A stretch of 64,000 nt of DNA from Desulfovibrio sp. ZJ209 (GCF_011039135.1 NZ_JAAKEJ010000001.1:124001-188000), one strand, 5' to 3'; numbered from the stretch's first letter, positions 26,968-37,106 are shown. Notes: generated from the sequence alone by a model not told the origin. Numbers and translations: made by a program.

Positions 26968-27507
26968 ATGTCTCGCATAGGCAAATTGCCCGTTCCCGTC
27001 CCGGCCGGCGTTGAGGTCAAGATCGGGACGGATGTTGTGGAAGTGAAGGGGCCCAAGGGCACGCTCTCGACGCCCGTCTCCCCGCTGCTCAACTATGAGC
27101 TTTCTGACGGCCACGTCACCCTGACGCGCCGCGAAGAAACGCGCGAAAGCCGCGCCCAGCACGGCCTTCGCCGCACCCTGCTCGCCAACTGCATCGAGGG
27201 CGTGACCAAGGGCTTTTCCAAGGCGCTGGAGGTCATCGGCGTGGGCTACCGCGTTGCCGTCAAGGGTAATGTGGTGGAGCTTGCCGTGGGCTACTCGCAT
27301 CCTGTCATCGTGGATCTCCCCGACGGCATCAAGGCCGCGGTCGAGGGGCAGGTGCTCACCCTTTCCGGGGTGGACAAGGAGCTTGTGGGCGAGACTGCCG
27401 CCCGCATCCGCCGCATCCGCAAGCCCGAACCCTACAAGGGCAAGGGCATCAAGTACGTGACCGAGACCATCCGCCGCAAGGTGGGCAAGTCCGGCGGCAA
27501 GAAGTAG
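26968..27507 (+). CDS. rplF: 50S ribosomal protein L6
   Basis: A 179-aa L6 protein starting SRIGKLPVPVPAGVEV. The second domain ends with the family signature PEPYKGKGIKYV. It lies near the sarcin-ricin loop. The start at 26968 is ten bases after the rpsH stop. Confidence 0.97.
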   Translation: MSRIGKLPVPVPAGVEVKIGTDVVEVKGPKGTLSTPVSPLLNYELSDGHVTLTRREETRESRAQHGLRRTLLANCIEGVTKGFSKALEVIGVGYRVAVKGNVVELAVGYSHPVIVDLPDGIKAAVEGQVLTLSGVDKELVGETAARIRRIRKPEPYKGKGIKYVTETIRRKVGKSGGKK

Positions 27508-27516
27508 GGGCTCTCT

Positions 27517-27876
27517 ATGAACGTAAGCAAGAACGAATCCCGGCAGCGCCGCAAGATCCGCATCCGCAAAAAGGTGCGCGGCACGGCGGAACGCCCCCGG
27601 CTTGTGGTCTTCCGGTCGAACATGCATATCTACGCCCAGATCGTGAACGACCTCGAAGGCGCGACCCTTGTCTCCGCTTCCACGCTCGCCCTCTCCAAGA
27701 GCGAGCCTGGCCTGCACTGCAACAAGGAGGGCGCCGAGCGCGTGGGCAAGGAGATCGCCCGCCTGGCCAAGGAAAAGAATATCAGCAAGGTGGTATTCGA
27801 TCGCAACGGCTACATTTATCACGGCCGCATCAAGGCCGTGGCCGACGGCGCCCGCGAAGGCGGCCTGGAGTTCTGA
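27517..27876 (+). CDS. rplR: 50S ribosomal protein L18
   Basis: A 119-aa L18 protein: a basic N-terminus, [20 protein letters not shown], and the end [20 protein letters not shown] with AREGGLEF. It carries 5S rRNA into the 50S subunit. One base separates it from rpsE. Confidence 0.97.
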   Translation: MNVSKNESRQRRKIRIRKKVRGTAERPRLVVFRSNMHIYAQIVNDLEGATLVSASTLALSKSEPGLHCNKEGAERVGKEIARLAKEKNISKVVFDRNGYIYHGRIKAVADGAREGGLEF

Positions 27877-27877
27877 T

Positions 27878-28399
27878 ATGCGTCAGGAAAACTCGAGCAA
27901 CAGCGATGCCCAGCAGAACGAGCTGGGCGAAATCGAAAAGATCGTCTCCCTCAACCGCGTGGCCAAGGTGGTCAAGGGCGGCCGGCGTTTCAGCTTCAGC
28001 GCCCTCGTGGTCGTGGGCGACGGCAAGGGCGGCGTGGGCTACGGCCTCGGCAAGGCCCAGGAAGTGCCCGAGGCCCTGCGCAAGGCCACGGAGCGCGCCC
28101 GCAAGAACCGCGTGCGCATCCCCCTGCTGGAGGGCACCTTGCCCTATGAGGTGCTGGGCCGCTTCGGCGCCGGGCGCGTCATGCTGAAGCCCGCAAGCGA
28201 GGGCACCGGCATCATCGCCGGCGGCGCCGTGCGCGCGGTCATGGAGGCCGTGGGGGTGCGCGACGTGCTCGCCAAGGCCATCGGCACCAACAATCCCCAC
28301 AATGTGCTGCGCGCCACCATGCAGGGCCTCGAAGCCCTGCGCAGCGCCGCCGAGGTCTCCGACCTGCGCGGCATGAAGCTCGAAGCCCCGAGGAAGTGA
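27878..28399 (+). CDS. rpsE: 30S ribosomal protein S5
   Basis: A 173-aa S5 protein. The start at 27878 has CTGGAG upstream inside rplR. The double-stranded-RNA-binding-like domain shows [18 protein letters not shown] and [30 protein letters not shown] follows. S5 affects decoding fidelity. Two bases separate it from rpmD. Confidence 0.97.
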   Translation: MRQENSSNSDAQQNELGEIEKIVSLNRVAKVVKGGRRFSFSALVVVGDGKGGVGYGLGKAQEVPEALRKATERARKNRVRIPLLEGTLPYEVLGRFGAGRVMLKPASEGTGIIAGGAVRAVMEAVGVRDVLAKAIGTNNPHNVLRATMQGLEALRSAAEVSDLRGMKLEAPRK

Positions 28400-28401
28400 C
28401 C

Positions 28402-28578
28402 ATGGCCGAAATCAAAGTCAAGCTTGTGCGCTCGCGCATCGGCACCACGCCCCACCAGCGCAGGATGTTGGACGCCCTTGGCCTGAAGCGCATGCAGATG
28501 GTCAAGACGTTCAAGGACACCCCGGCCATCCGGGGCATCATCGCCAAGGTTCCGCATCTTGTGGCCGTCGTGGACTAG
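28402..28578 (+). CDS. rpmD: 50S ribosomal protein L30
   Basis: A 58-aa L30 protein (IKVKLVRSRIGTTPHQR, then DTPAIRGIIAKVPHLV). A small peripheral 50S protein absent from some bacteria. GAGGAAG precedes the ATG at 28402. Confidence 0.96.
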   Translation: MAEIKVKLVRSRIGTTPHQRRMLDALGLKRMQMVKTFKDTPAIRGIIAKVPHLVAVVD

Positions 28579-28599
28579 CGGTCGCGCGAGGAGAAGACT

Positions 28600-29109
28600 A
28601 TGCAACTGCACGATCTCTATCCCTTTCCTGAAGAGCGCAAACAGCGCCGCAGGGTGGGCCGCGGCCAGGGCTCCGGCCTCGGCGGCACTTCCGGCCGCGG
28701 GCACAAGGGCCAGAACGCCCGCTCCGGCGGCGGCGTGCGCCCCGGCTTTGAAGGCGGCCAGATGCCGCTCCAGCGCAGGCTCCCCAAGCACGGCTTCAAG
28801 AACGCCCTGTTCAAGATCCGCTACGATGTGGTGAACCTTGACACGCTGGCCGAGGCCTTCCCGGGCAAGACGGACATCACGCTGGAAGACATCTATGCGC
28901 GCCGGCTCGTCAAGGGCGGCTCCCTCGTCAAGGTGCTCTCCCGCGGCGACATCACCGCGCCCATGAACATCGAGGCCCACCGCTTCAGCCGCGCCGCCGT
29001 GGAGAAGATCCAGAAGGCCGGGGGCAAGGTGAACGAGCTTCTTGTGGAAGTGCTCACCGAGGCCCCGGAAGTGGTGGAAGAAGTTACGGAAGAAGTTGAA
29101 GCGAAATAG
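28600..29109 (+). CDS. rplO: 50S ribosomal protein L15
   Basis: A 169-aa L15 protein. The glycine-rich N-terminal extension (RRRVGRGQGSGLGGTSGRGH and RSGGGVRPGFEGGQMP) threads into 23S rRNA. The protein ends in an acidic tail (VVEEVTEEVEAK) that is longer than usual. A 207-bp gap with strong hairpins separates it from secY. Confidence 0.97.
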   Translation: MQLHDLYPFPEERKQRRRVGRGQGSGLGGTSGRGHKGQNARSGGGVRPGFEGGQMPLQRRLPKHGFKNALFKIRYDVVNLDTLAEAFPGKTDITLEDIYARRLVKGGSLVKVLSRGDITAPMNIEAHRFSRAAVEKIQKAGGKVNELLVEVLTEAPEVVEEVTEEVEAK

Positions 29110-29126
29110 CCAGGGCTTCGGGATCT

Positions 29127-29182
29127 GACGCGCAAGGCTGCGGCATCACGGCCCCCGGAGGGCTGTGATGCGCTTGCGCGTC
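29127..29182 (+). promoter_or_regulatory. Long stem-loop in the rplO-secY gap
   Basis: GACGCGCAAG (29127-29136) pairs perfectly with CTTGCGCGTC (29173-29182). An inner stem of GCATCAC with GTGATGC and GCCC with GGGC extends it. There is no T-run directly after, so it is more likely an mRNA structure or processing site than a terminator. Confidence 0.5.
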
Positions 29183-29227
29183 TTGTCCCATCTGGCGCGG
29201 CGCAGCTGGGCAGTTCGGCTGTCCCGG

Positions 29228-29248
29228 GCCGCGGCGCCCGCGGCTTTT
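29228..29248 (+). terminator. Terminator-like hairpin (possible attenuator) ahead of secY
   Basis: GCCGCGG and CCGCGGC form a 7-bp stem around CGC, followed by TTTT. It lies about 70 bases before the secY start, so it could reduce read-through from the ribosomal genes into secY. The T-run is short. Confidence 0.4.
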
Positions 29249-29316
29249 GCTCACAGTAAAGCACATCCGCTCCACGCGCGCCCCTGCGGGGCGGCGCAAA
29301 CGAGAACGAGTCTTGC

Positions 29317-30630
29317 ATGGCAACGGGAACGGCAAATACGATGGCGGGCCAGCCGGCCCTGGCGAAACGCCTGGGCTGGACCTTCCTCATCCTGTGCTGC
29401 TACCGGATCGGCGTCCATGTGCCGATCCCGGGCGTGAACGCATCCGCCCTGGCTTCCTTCTTCGACAGCATGGCCGGAACGCTGTTCAGCCTTTTCGACA
29501 TGTTCTCCGGCGGCGGCCTGTCCAACGTCTCCGTGTTCGCGCTCGGCGTCATGCCGTACATCTCGGCGTCCATCATCATGCAGCTCTTGCAGGTGGTCAG
29601 CCCGGACATCAAGCGCATGGCCCGCGAGGAGGGCCAGGCCGGCCGGCGCAAGATAACGCAGTACACCCGTTACCTCACGGTGCTCATCACCCTGGTGCAG
29701 GGCCTCGGCATCGCCGTGGGCCTCGAGAACATGACGAGCCCGGCCGGCACGCCGGTGGTGCTCCATCCCGGCTGGGAATTCCGCATCGTCACCATGATCA
29801 CCTTCACTGCGGGCTCGGTGCTCGTCATGTGGCTCGGCGAGCAGATCACCGAGCGCGGCATCGGCAACGGCATCTCGCTCATCATCTTCTGCGGCATCGT
29901 GGTCGGCATCCCGCGCGGCATCATCCAGTCCTTCGCGCTCATCGAGGCCGGCGACATGAGCATCTTCATGGCCATTGTCATCCTCGTGTTCATGGCCGCG
30001 GTGACGGTGTGCATCGTCTTTGTGGAGCGCGCGCAGCGGCGCATCCCCATCAGCTACGCCAAGCGACAGGTGGGCCGCAAGATGTTCGGCGGCCAGAGCT
30101 CGCACCTGCCGCTCAGGCTCAATACCGCCGGTGTCATCCCGCCCATCTTCGCCTCGTCGCTTTTGCTCTTCCCGGCCACGGTGGGCCAGTTCTCCGGCAA
30201 TGAGTATGTGCGCCGCGCGGCCGAGTTCTTCTCGCCCAACGGGCTCATGTACAATGCGCTCTATGTGGCGCTGATGTTCTTCTTCTGCTACTTCTACACG
30301 GCCATCATCTTCGACCCCAAGGAAATGGCCGAGAACCTGAAGAAGGCCGGCGGCTTCATCCCCGGCATCCGGCCCGGCGAAAAGACCGCGGAATATATCG
30401 ACAACGTGCTCTCAAGGCTCACGCTCTCGGGCGCGGTGTATATCTCGCTCGTGTGCCTCATGCCCATGCTGCTTATCCGCAACTTCAACGTGCCGTTCTA
30501 TTTCGGGGGCACGAGCCTGCTTATTCTGGTGGGCGTCGCCATGGACTTCATGAACCAGGTGGAATCCCACATGATCTCCAGCCAGTACCAGGGCCTGATG
30601 CAAAAGGCCCGCAGGAGCGGCCGGGCCTAG
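29317..30630 (+). CDS. secY: Protein translocase subunit SecY
   Basis: A 437-aa SecY with ten predicted membrane helices. The central channel protein exports Sec substrates with SecA and partners with FtsY/SRP. Recognised by FLILCCYRIGVHVPIPGVN, VSVFALGVMPYISASIIMQL, GQAGRRKITQYTRYLT and the C-terminal cytosolic loop NLKKAGGFIPGIRPG. The RBS is weak (GAGAACGAG). adk, often next to secY, is absent; map follows after 16 bases. Confidence 0.97.
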   Translation: MATGTANTMAGQPALAKRLGWTFLILCCYRIGVHVPIPGVNASALASFFDSMAGTLFSLFDMFSGGGLSNVSVFALGVMPYISASIIMQLLQVVSPDIKRMAREEGQAGRRKITQYTRYLTVLITLVQGLGIAVGLENMTSPAGTPVVLHPGWEFRIVTMITFTAGSVLVMWLGEQITERGIGNGISLIIFCGIVVGIPRGIIQSFALIEAGDMSIFMAIVILVFMAAVTVCIVFVERAQRRIPISYAKRQVGRKMFGGQSSHLPLRLNTAGVIPPIFASSLLLFPATVGQFSGNEYVRRAAEFFSPNGLMYNALYVALMFFFCYFYTAIIFDPKEMAENLKKAGGFIPGIRPGEKTAEYIDNVLSRLTLSGAVYISLVCLMPMLLIRNFNVPFYFGGTSLLILVGVAMDFMNQVESHMISSQYQGLMQKARRSGRA

Positions 30631-30646
30631 GGCCGGCGGTGGGGCG

Positions 30647-31441
30647 ATGAAAAAGTACCACGGCGCCTATATCAAGAACGACCGCGAGATCGCCTGCCTG
30701 CGCGAGGCCAACCGCATGGTGGCCAATGTCCTCGACGCGGTGGGCGATTTGGTGGCCCCGGGCGTGACCACGAAGCAGTTTGAAGAGCTCGCGCGCGACA
30801 TGTGCGCGGATTACAAGGTCAAGCCCGCCTTTCTCGGCTATTGCGGCTATCCCTTCGCCACCTGCTGCTCGGTGAACGAGCAGGTGGTGCACGGCTTCCC
30901 CTCCGACCGGCCGCTTGAGGAGGGGGACATCGTGAGCGTGGACATGGGCGTGGTGTTTGAAGGCTTCGTGGGCGATGCTGCGCGCACCTACCCGGTGGGC
31001 CGGGTGAGCGACGAGGCCCGGCGCCTCATGCGCGTCACCGAGGAAAGCCTCTATGTGGGCATCGAGCAGGCGCGCCCGGGCAATGACGTGTACGCCATCG
31101 GCGCCGCCATCCAGAAGCATGTGGAGGCCGCCGGCCTCGGCGTGGTGCGCCGCTTCGTGGGCCACGGCGTGGGCGCGAAGATGCACGAGAAGCCCGAGGT
31201 GCCCAATTTCCGGCCGGCGAGCCCCGGGCTCACCCTGCACAGCGGCATGGTCATCGCCATCGAGCCCATGGTGACCTTGGGCACGCACGAGGTGGACATC
31301 CTCGAGGACAAGTGGACGGCTGTCACCAAGGACGGCAAATGGGCCGCGCATTTTGAGCACAGCGTCGCCATCACGCCCGACGGCCCGAAGATCCTGAGCA
31401 TTTCCGACAGGGGGCTCAACCGGCACACCATTGCCGCTTGA
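30647..31441 (+). CDS. map: Methionine aminopeptidase, type I
   Basis: A 264-aa enzyme that removes the initiator Met from nascent proteins. Metal ligands are visible: Asp in [15 protein letters not shown] (two), His in [11 protein letters not shown], Glu in IAIEPMV and Glu in FEHSVAIT. A short N-terminus marks the prokaryotic type Ia form. It sits between secY and rpmJ. A promoter for the next operon overlaps its stop codon. Confidence 0.97.
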
Positions 31442-31466
31442 CAAGTTGGCACAACACGGCTAAAGA
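31438..31466 (+). promoter_or_regulatory. Candidate promoter for rpmJ and the alpha operon
   Basis: A perfect TTGACA (31438-31443) overlaps the map stop codon. After 17 bases comes TAAAGA (31461-31466), a weak -10. It lies about 100 bases before rpmJ and would let rpmJ-rpsM-rpsK-rpsD-rpoA-rplQ be transcribed apart from the upstream genes. Confidence 0.5.
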
Positions 31467-31563
31467 TTTCCGCTCTTGCCAGACGGAGCGGCGCGCGCCC
31501 CTGCGGCGTTGGCGCGGGCCCCGTTTTTCGGCGAAATCGGCATACGCCATGTGGAGTAGCGAG

Positions 31564-31677
31564 ATGAAAGTCAGACCGTCCGTCAAGAAAATATGCCCCA
31601 AGTGCAAAGTCATCCGGCGCAAGGGAGTGCTTCGAGTCATCTGCGAAAACCCCCGGCACAAGCAGCGCCAGGGCTAG
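31564..31677 (+). CDS. rpmJ: 50S ribosomal protein L36
   Basis: A 37-aa zinc-containing L36 ([19 protein letters not shown], then [13 protein letters not shown]): the CxxC, Cys and His ligands make it the C+ form. The start at 31564 is the family start; the longer frame is rejected. infA, often adjacent, is not found here. Confidence 0.96.
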
Positions 31678-31692
31678 GGCAGGAGAACGATT

Positions 31693-32061
31693 GTGGCGAG
31701 AATAGCAGGTGTTGATTTGCCGCGCGGCAAAAGGGTGGACATTGCGCTTACCTACATCTACGGCATCGGCCGTACCACTGCCCTGAAGATCCTGGACACC
31801 ACCGGGGTCAACTGGGAGCGCAATATTGACGATCTCTCCGCCGACGAGGTCAACGAGATCCGCAAGGAGCTCGAGCAGCACTACAAGGTGGAAGGCGACC
31901 TGCGCCGCGAGGTTTCGGGCAATATCAAGCGGCTTATGGACATCGGCTGCTATCGCGGCCTGCGGCACCGCCGCGGGCTCCCGGTCCACGGGCAGCGCAC
32001 CCACACCAATGCGCGCACGCGCAAGGGGCCGCGCCGCGGCGCCGTGGGCAAGAAAAAGTAA
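31693..32061 (+). CDS. rpsM: 30S ribosomal protein S13
   Basis: A 122-aa S13 with a GTG start (AGGAG upstream). It begins [20 protein letters not shown] and ends with the basic tail typical of S13, [20 protein letters not shown]. It contacts tRNAs and S19 in the 30S head. Confidence 0.97.
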   Translation: MARIAGVDLPRGKRVDIALTYIYGIGRTTALKILDTTGVNWERNIDDLSADEVNEIRKELEQHYKVEGDLRREVSGNIKRLMDIGCYRGLRHRRGLPVHGQRTHTNARTRKGPRRGAVGKKK

Positions 32062-32096
32062 TCGGCTCCTCCATCCAGCCAACTTGAGGGACAGTC

Positions 32097-32486
32097 ATGG
32101 CAAGACCCAAGAAAGCGGTCAAGAAAAAGGAAAGGAAGAACGTGCCTCTGGGCATCGCCCACATCCAGGCCTCGTTCAACAATACCATCATCACCTTCAC
32201 GGACACGCGCGGCAACGCCATTTCCTGGGCGTCGGCCGGGCAGAGCGGCTTCAAGGGCTCGCGCAAGTCCACCCCCTTCGCCGCCCAGGTGGCCGCCGAA
32301 ACTGCCGCCCGCAAGGCGCAGGAAAACGGCATGCGCACCGTGGGCGTCTATGTGAAGGGCCCGGGCTCCGGCCGTGAGGCCGCCATGCGCGCCATCGCCG
32401 CCGCCGGCTTCCGCGTCGCCTTCATCCGTGATGTCACGCCCATCCCGCACAACGGCTGCCGTCCGCCCAAGCGCCGGCGCGTGTAG
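32097..32486 (+). CDS. rpsK: 30S ribosomal protein S11
   Basis: A 129-aa S11 ([20 protein letters not shown], then [17 protein letters not shown] and [17 protein letters not shown] at the end). It forms part of the 30S platform near the mRNA exit. GAGGG precedes the ATG. Confidence 0.97.
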   Translation: MARPKKAVKKKERKNVPLGIAHIQASFNNTIITFTDTRGNAISWASAGQSGFKGSRKSTPFAAQVAAETAARKAQENGMRTVGVYVKGPGSGREAAMRAIAAAGFRVAFIRDVTPIPHNGCRPPKRRRV

Positions 32487-32531
32487 TTTCGCGGAGCTCC
32501 ACCGCGCCGAACCAACGAAGAGGAACTATCC

Positions 32532-33158
32532 ATGGCCAAATATACGGAAGCCAAATGCCGTCTCTGCCGCCGCGAGGGCTGCAAGCTTTTCCTCAAGGGC
32601 GACCGCTGCTTCACCGACAAGTGCGCCTATGAGCGCCGCCCCTACGCCCCGGGCCAGCACGGCCGCGCGCGCAAGAAGGTCAGCGAATATGCCGTCCAGT
32701 TGCGCGAAAAGCAGAAGACGCGGCGCGCCTACGGCGTGCTGGAGCGCCAGTTCCGCGGCTATTTTGAAAAGGCCGAGATGCACCGCGGCGTCACCGGCAC
32801 CAACCTGCTGGTCACGCTGGAGCGCCGGCTCGACAACGTGGTCTACCGCCTGGGCTTCGCAAGCTCCCGCGATCAGGCCCGGCAGATGGTGCGCCACGGG
32901 CTGTTCACGCTCAACGGCCGCAAGGTGAACATTCCCTCGCTGCAGGTGCGCGTGGGCGATGTCATCGAGGTGCCGGAAAAGAACCGCAAGATCCCCGCGC
33001 TGGCCGTGGCCCAGGAGGCCGTGGCGCGCCGTGGCTGCCCCGTCTGGCTTGAGGCGGACGGCGCGGCCTTCAAGGGGACGGTCAAGGCGCTCCCGCAGCG
33101 TGACGATATCCAGTTCCCCGTCAACGAGCAGCTCATCGTCGAACTTTATTCGAAATAA
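32532..33158 (+). CDS. rpsD: 30S ribosomal protein S4
   Basis: A 208-aa S4. The N-terminus has four cysteines (CRLCRREGC and DKC), a zinc-binding form. The S4 RNA-binding domain follows ([34 protein letters not shown]). A primary 16S binder and, in E. coli, repressor of the alpha operon. Twelve bases separate it from rpoA. Confidence 0.97.
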   Translation: MAKYTEAKCRLCRREGCKLFLKGDRCFTDKCAYERRPYAPGQHGRARKKVSEYAVQLREKQKTRRAYGVLERQFRGYFEKAEMHRGVTGTNLLVTLERRLDNVVYRLGFASSRDQARQMVRHGLFTLNGRKVNIPSLQVRVGDVIEVPEKNRKIPALAVAQEAVARRGCPVWLEADGAAFKGTVKALPQRDDIQFPVNEQLIVELYSK

Positions 33159-33170
33159 GCCGGGGGCCGC

Positions 33171-34214
33171 ATGCTTATCAAACAGGGCGAACGCCTCATC
33201 AACGCCCGCAACTGGTCGGAGCTCGTCAAGCCCGAGCAGATCCTGCGCGATGAGGAAAACGCAAGCGCCACATACGCAAAATTCATCTGCGAGCCGCTGG
33301 AGCGCGGTTACGGCACCACCATCGGCAATGCCATGCGCCGCGTGCTTCTGGCGTCGCTTCAGGGCGCGGCCTTCGTGGCCGTGCGCATCAACGGTGTGCA
33401 GCACGAGTTCACCACCATCCACGGCGTTCTGGAAGACGTGACCGACGTGGTGCTCAACCTGAAGCAGGTGCGCCTGCGCATGGATACGGACGAGCCCCAG
33501 CGCCTCACCCTGCGCGCCGACAAGAAGGGCAATGTCACCGCGGCCCTGATCCAGGCCAACCAGCATGTGGAAGTGCTGAACCCTGACCTGCACATCGCCA
33601 CCCTCACCGAGGACATCCCGCTGGAAATGGAGCTGGAGGCCCGCATGGGCAAGGGCTATGTGCCCGCCGACATGCACGACGGCCTCGCCGAGGAGATAGG
33701 CCTCATCAAGCTGGACTCCAGCTTTTCGCCCGTGCGCAAGGTGGCCTACACGGTGGAGCAGGCGCGCGTCGGCCAGATGACCAACTACGACAAGCTCATC
33801 CTCGAGGTCTGGACGGACGGCTCACTCACGCCCGAGGACGCCGTGGCCTACAGCGCCAAGATCATCAAGGACCAGATCTCGGTCTTCATCAACTTTGACG
33901 AGCGCGTCTCGGGCGACATGCACCTCGGCGTGGGCGACAACAGCGAGCTCAACGAGCATCTCTTCAAGAGTATCGACGACCTCGAGCTCTCCGTGCGCGC
34001 CACCAACTGCCTGCGCAGCGCCAATATCGCCACCGTGGGCGAGCTCGTGCAGCGCTCCGAGAGCGAGATGCTCAAGACCAAGAACTTTGGCCGTAAATCC
34101 TTGGACGAGATCAAGAGCGTCCTCCTGGACATGGGGCTCGATTTCGGCATGAAGGTGGACGGCTTCGACAAGAAGTACCAGGAATGGAAAAGGAAGCAGC
34201 AAAATGAGGCATAG
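33171..34214 (+). CDS. rpoA: DNA-directed RNA polymerase subunit alpha
   Basis: A 347-aa alpha subunit. The N-terminal dimerisation domain contains [20 protein letters not shown]; the C-terminal domain (about residues 255-330) has the UP-element and activator-contact helices ([31 protein letters not shown]). Its 3' end overlaps the rplQ start by 11 bases. Confidence 0.97.
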   Translation: MLIKQGERLINARNWSELVKPEQILRDEENASATYAKFICEPLERGYGTTIGNAMRRVLLASLQGAAFVAVRINGVQHEFTTIHGVLEDVTDVVLNLKQVRLRMDTDEPQRLTLRADKKGNVTAALIQANQHVEVLNPDLHIATLTEDIPLEMELEARMGKGYVPADMHDGLAEEIGLIKLDSSFSPVRKVAYTVEQARVGQMTNYDKLILEVWTDGSLTPEDAVAYSAKIIKDQISVFINFDERVSGDMHLGVGDNSELNEHLFKSIDDLELSVRATNCLRSANIATVGELVQRSESEMLKTKNFGRKSLDEIKSVLLDMGLDFGMKVDGFDKKYQEWKRKQQNEA

Positions 34215-34596
34215 CAATTCCGGCAGAAAATTCTCGCGGACGCCCTCGCACCGCAAGGCCATGTTGCAGAATCTCGCCAAGGCGCTGCTCATTCATGGCA
34301 AGATCCGCACCACCGAGATGAAGGCCAAGGACCTGCGCCGCGTCGTGGAGCCGCTCATCACCCTTGCCAAGCGCAATGACCTGCACGCGCGCCGCCTGGC
34401 CTACCGCGTGCTCAACGACCATGCCCTCGTCAAGCACCTGTTTGACGAGGTGGGCCCCATCTTCGCCGAGGTGCCCGGCGGTTATACGCGCGTGCTCAAG
34501 CTGGCCACGCGCCGCAAGGGCGACAATGCGCCCATGGCCATCATCGAGTTCTCGCGCACGGCGCCCGCCCCCGCGGAGGCCAAGCCCGCCGCGTAG
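34204..34596 (+). CDS. rplQ: 50S ribosomal protein L17
   Basis: A 130-aa L17 starting [20 protein letters not shown], with [13 protein letters not shown] and [20 protein letters not shown]. The start lies inside rpoA, so translation is coupled. It is the last gene of the alpha operon and is followed by a terminator 40 bases on. Confidence 0.97.
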   Translation: MRHSNSGRKFSRTPSHRKAMLQNLAKALLIHGKIRTTEMKAKDLRRVVEPLITLAKRNDLHARRLAYRVLNDHALVKHLFDEVGPIFAEVPGGYTRVLKLATRRKGDNAPMAIIEFSRTAPAPAEAKPAA

Positions 34597-34635
34597 CGAA
34601 GGCCCGCTCTCCGGGCTCATGCAACCGACACTTCC

Positions 34636-34658
34636 GGGGGCCGCAGGGCCCCCTTTTT
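34636..34658 (+). terminator. Rho-independent terminator of the ribosomal cluster
   Basis: GGGGGCC and GGCCCCC form a 7-bp stem around GCAG, followed by TTTTT. It lies 40 bases after the rplQ stop. Confidence 0.85.
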
Positions 34659-34734
34659 CTTGCCCCGCGAACTGTGCCGGGAAGGCGGCGCCCCCGCCGC
34701 AGCGCGCCCGGGCCCACTTCCCACGGCCCCGCGC

Positions 34735-34762
34735 TTGCCATTGCGGGCTTCGGCCTTATATT
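34735..34762 (+). promoter_or_regulatory. Candidate promoter for tRNA-Leu and tig
   Basis: TTGCCA (34735-34740), 16 bases, TATATT (34757-34762). It lies 91 bases before the tRNA and downstream of the ribosomal terminator. Confidence 0.55.
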
Positions 34763-34852
34763 GATAACGGCCGGAAAGCGCGGCCATGCCCGGCCACACC
34801 CGGGCCGCGCGGCTTGCGGGCTGCCGGCGTCCATGCTAAATTTCCCCGATTT

Positions 34853-34937
34853 GCGAGGGTGGCGGAACTGGCAGACGCACTGGACTTAGAATCCAGCGCC
34901 TTCGGGCATGGGGGTTCAAGTCCCCCCCTTCGCACCA
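34853..34937 (+). tRNA. tRNA-Leu (anticodon UAG)
   Basis: An 85-base cloverleaf. The acceptor stem GCGAGGG pairs with CCTTCGC (one G-U). The anticodon stem CTGGA/TCCAG carries the loop CTTAGAA, giving anticodon UAG. A long variable arm marks a class II tRNA, the T-loop is GTTCAAG, and CCA is encoded. It lies 35 bases before the tig start, probably in the same transcript. Confidence 0.96.
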
Positions 34938-34972
34938 CTGCCGACACCGGCCAGAAACCAAAGGAGCCCCTT

Positions 34973-36370
34973 GTGGAATACAGCGTCGAAGACATTTCCC
35001 CGGTCAAGAAAAAGGTGAGCATCACCATCGAGCCGCAGGAGGCGGAGGCCGCCATTCTCGGCGCTGTGGCCCTGTACAAGGATTCCGTCCAGATGGACGG
35101 TTTTCGCAAGGGCAAGGTTCCCCCTTCGGTGGTGGAACAGCGTTTCCATGACCGCATTTATGACGAGGCCCGGCAGGACCTCATCAATGTGCATATCAAC
35201 GAGGTGATGCAGAAGCTCGGCGTGCAGCCGGTCTCGGGCATTACCGTCAACGGCGCCGAGGCCCCGCTCGAGCGTGGCAAGGGCTATGCCTACACCATGG
35301 AGTTTGAAGTCCTCCCCACCTTTGAGCTGCCGCCCTACGAGGGGCTTGAGGTGGAGCAGGAGGCCGTGGGCGTGGACGACGCCGAGGTGGCGGAAGTCAT
35401 CGAGCGCATCCGGCGCGACCGCTCGAAGCTGGTGCCCGTGGACGGTACGGCGCCGCCCGTGGACGGCCAGGTCGCCAATATCGATTTCGAGGCTTTCGAG
35501 AACGGCGCGCCCGTGCCCGGCGTCAAGGCCGAGGGTTTTGACTTGGCCCTTGGCGAGCGCGAGGCGCTGGAGGATTTCGAGGCCCTGGTCAAGACCATCC
35601 GCCCGGGCGAAGAGGGCGAGGCCGAGATCACCTTCCCCGCGGATTTCGTGGCCCATGACCTCGCCGGCAAGACCGTGACCATGAAGGTTAAGGTGCATGC
35701 CGTCAAGGAGCGCCAGCTTCCGGCGCTCGACGACGAGCTCGCCAAGCAGATGGGGCAGGAGAATGTGGAGAAGCTCAAGGCCGCCATCACCGACAGCTAT
35801 GTCAAGACGCGCGAGCGCCTGCACAAGGGCGCGGCGCAGAAAAAGCTTCTCGACAGCCTGCTCAAGATGGTGGACTTCCCCCTGCCGGAGGCCATGCTCG
35901 AGGCGGACATGCGCACCCTCATGACCGACCTCGCCGTGCGGCTCGAGCGCCAGGGCAAGCGCCTGGACTCCCTCGGCAAGAGCGAGGAGGAACTGCGCAA
36001 GGAGCTCCTGCCCCAGGCCGAGGAGGCCACGCGCAGCCTTGTCCTCCTGCTCGCCATCGCCAAGAAGGAGGGCCTTGAGGTCAGCGACCAGGAAGTGCTC
36101 GCCCAGATCTACCAGAACAGCCTCCGCAGCGGCCAGGATTTCAAGACGCTCCAGCAGGAGTACGAGCGCAGCGGCCTCATCTTCCTCCTCCGTGACCGCC
36201 TCCTGGCCGACAAGGCCATGGACCGCATCTACGCCAAGGCCAAGGTGAAGGAAGTGCCGGCGGCCGATAGTGCGGCTGGCGCCAAGGCTGCCGACGAAGC
36301 TGCGGACAAGGCCCCCGCGGGTGCTCCCGAGGCAGCCGCGGAAAAGATGGACGCCCCTGCCGCCGAGTGA
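34973..36370 (+). CDS. tig: Trigger factor
   Basis: A 465-aa ribosome-bound chaperone. The start is GTG at 34973, with AAGGAG six bases before it; no ATG fits. The N-terminal domain contains the ribosome-binding signature GFRKGKVP (docks on L23). A PPIase domain follows ([15 protein letters not shown]), then a helical C-terminal domain and an Ala/Pro-rich tail. It is followed by clpP-clpX-lon, the usual order. The long open frame upstream is not coding. Confidence 0.96.
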   Translation: MEYSVEDISPVKKKVSITIEPQEAEAAILGAVALYKDSVQMDGFRKGKVPPSVVEQRFHDRIYDEARQDLINVHINEVMQKLGVQPVSGITVNGAEAPLERGKGYAYTMEFEVLPTFELPPYEGLEVEQEAVGVDDAEVAEVIERIRRDRSKLVPVDGTAPPVDGQVANIDFEAFENGAPVPGVKAEGFDLALGEREALEDFEALVKTIRPGEEGEAEITFPADFVAHDLAGKTVTMKVKVHAVKERQLPALDDELAKQMGQENVEKLKAAITDSYVKTRERLHKGAAQKKLLDSLLKMVDFPLPEAMLEADMRTLMTDLAVRLERQGKRLDSLGKSEEELRKELLPQAEEATRSLVLLLAIAKKEGLEVSDQEVLAQIYQNSLRSGQDFKTLQQEYERSGLIFLLRDRLLADKAMDRIYAKAKVKEVPAADSAAGAKAADEAADKAPAGAPEAAAEKMDAPAAE

Positions 36371-36407
36371 TCCCCCGGCGCCCCGTGGCGCCATGCCTTG
36401 TTTCGGT

Positions 36408-36433
36408 GCGCGGCCTGTGTTTTCGGGCCGCGC
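36408..36433 (+). terminator. GC hairpin in the tig-clpP gap, weak terminator
   Basis: GCGCGGCC and GGCCGCGC form an 8-bp stem with a loop of ten bases. Only a short C/T run follows (GCCCCTTTCC), so termination would be partial at best. Confidence 0.35.
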
Positions 36434-36497
36434 GCCCCTTTCCAAAAGCCCCAAGCGCGGCCGGAAGCCTCCGGCCGCAGACACGAAGAGGCACGCC

Positions 36498-37106
36498 ATG
36501 TCGCTCATTCCCATGGTCATTGAAACCACAGGCCGCTCCGAACGCGCCTATGATATTTATTCCCGCCTGCTCAAGGACCGCATCGTGCTTCTGGGCACCG
36601 AGGTCAACGACACCGTGGCCTCGCTCATCTGCGCCCAGCTGCTCTTCCTGGAGTCGCAGGACCCGGAAAAGGAGATTAGCCTGTACATCAATTCGCCCGG
36701 CGGCTCGGTGACGGCCGGCCTCGCCATTTATGACACCATGCGCTATATCACCGCGCCGGTCTCCACGGTGTGCATGGGCCTCGCGGCGAGCATGGGCGCC
36801 TTTCTGCTGGCCGCGGGCGAACCCGGCATGCGATTTGCACTCCCCAACAGCCAGGTGATGATCCACCAGCCTTCGGGCGGCTTTCGCGGGCAGGCCACGG
36901 ATGTGGAGATCCACGCCCGCGAGATCCTCCGCCTCAAGGAAAAGCTCAACCGCATCCTCGCCGAGAATACCGGCCGCCCCTATGAGGAGGTCGTGCAGGC
37001 CACGGAGCGGGACAACTTTTTGACTCCGGAGGAAGCCAGGGACTTCGGCATCATCGACAAGGTCCTGGTTTCCCGCCGCGACGCTGCCAAGGATAACAAG
37101 GCATGA
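36498..37106 (+). CDS. clpP: ATP-dependent Clp protease proteolytic subunit
   Basis: A 202-aa serine protease. The catalytic triad is visible: Ser in GLAASMGAF, His in MIHQPSGG and Asp in EARDFGIID. It forms a 14-mer that degrades proteins delivered by ClpX. The start at 36498 follows GAAGAGG. It overlaps clpX by four bases (ATGA), so the two are translated together. Confidence 0.97.
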   Translation: MSLIPMVIETTGRSERAYDIYSRLLKDRIVLLGTEVNDTVASLICAQLLFLESQDPEKEISLYINSPGGSVTAGLAIYDTMRYITAPVSTVCMGLAASMGAFLLAAGEPGMRFALPNSQVMIHQPSGGFRGQATDVEIHAREILRLKEKLNRILAENTGRPYEEVVQATERDNFLTPEEARDFGIIDKVLVSRRDAAKDNKA

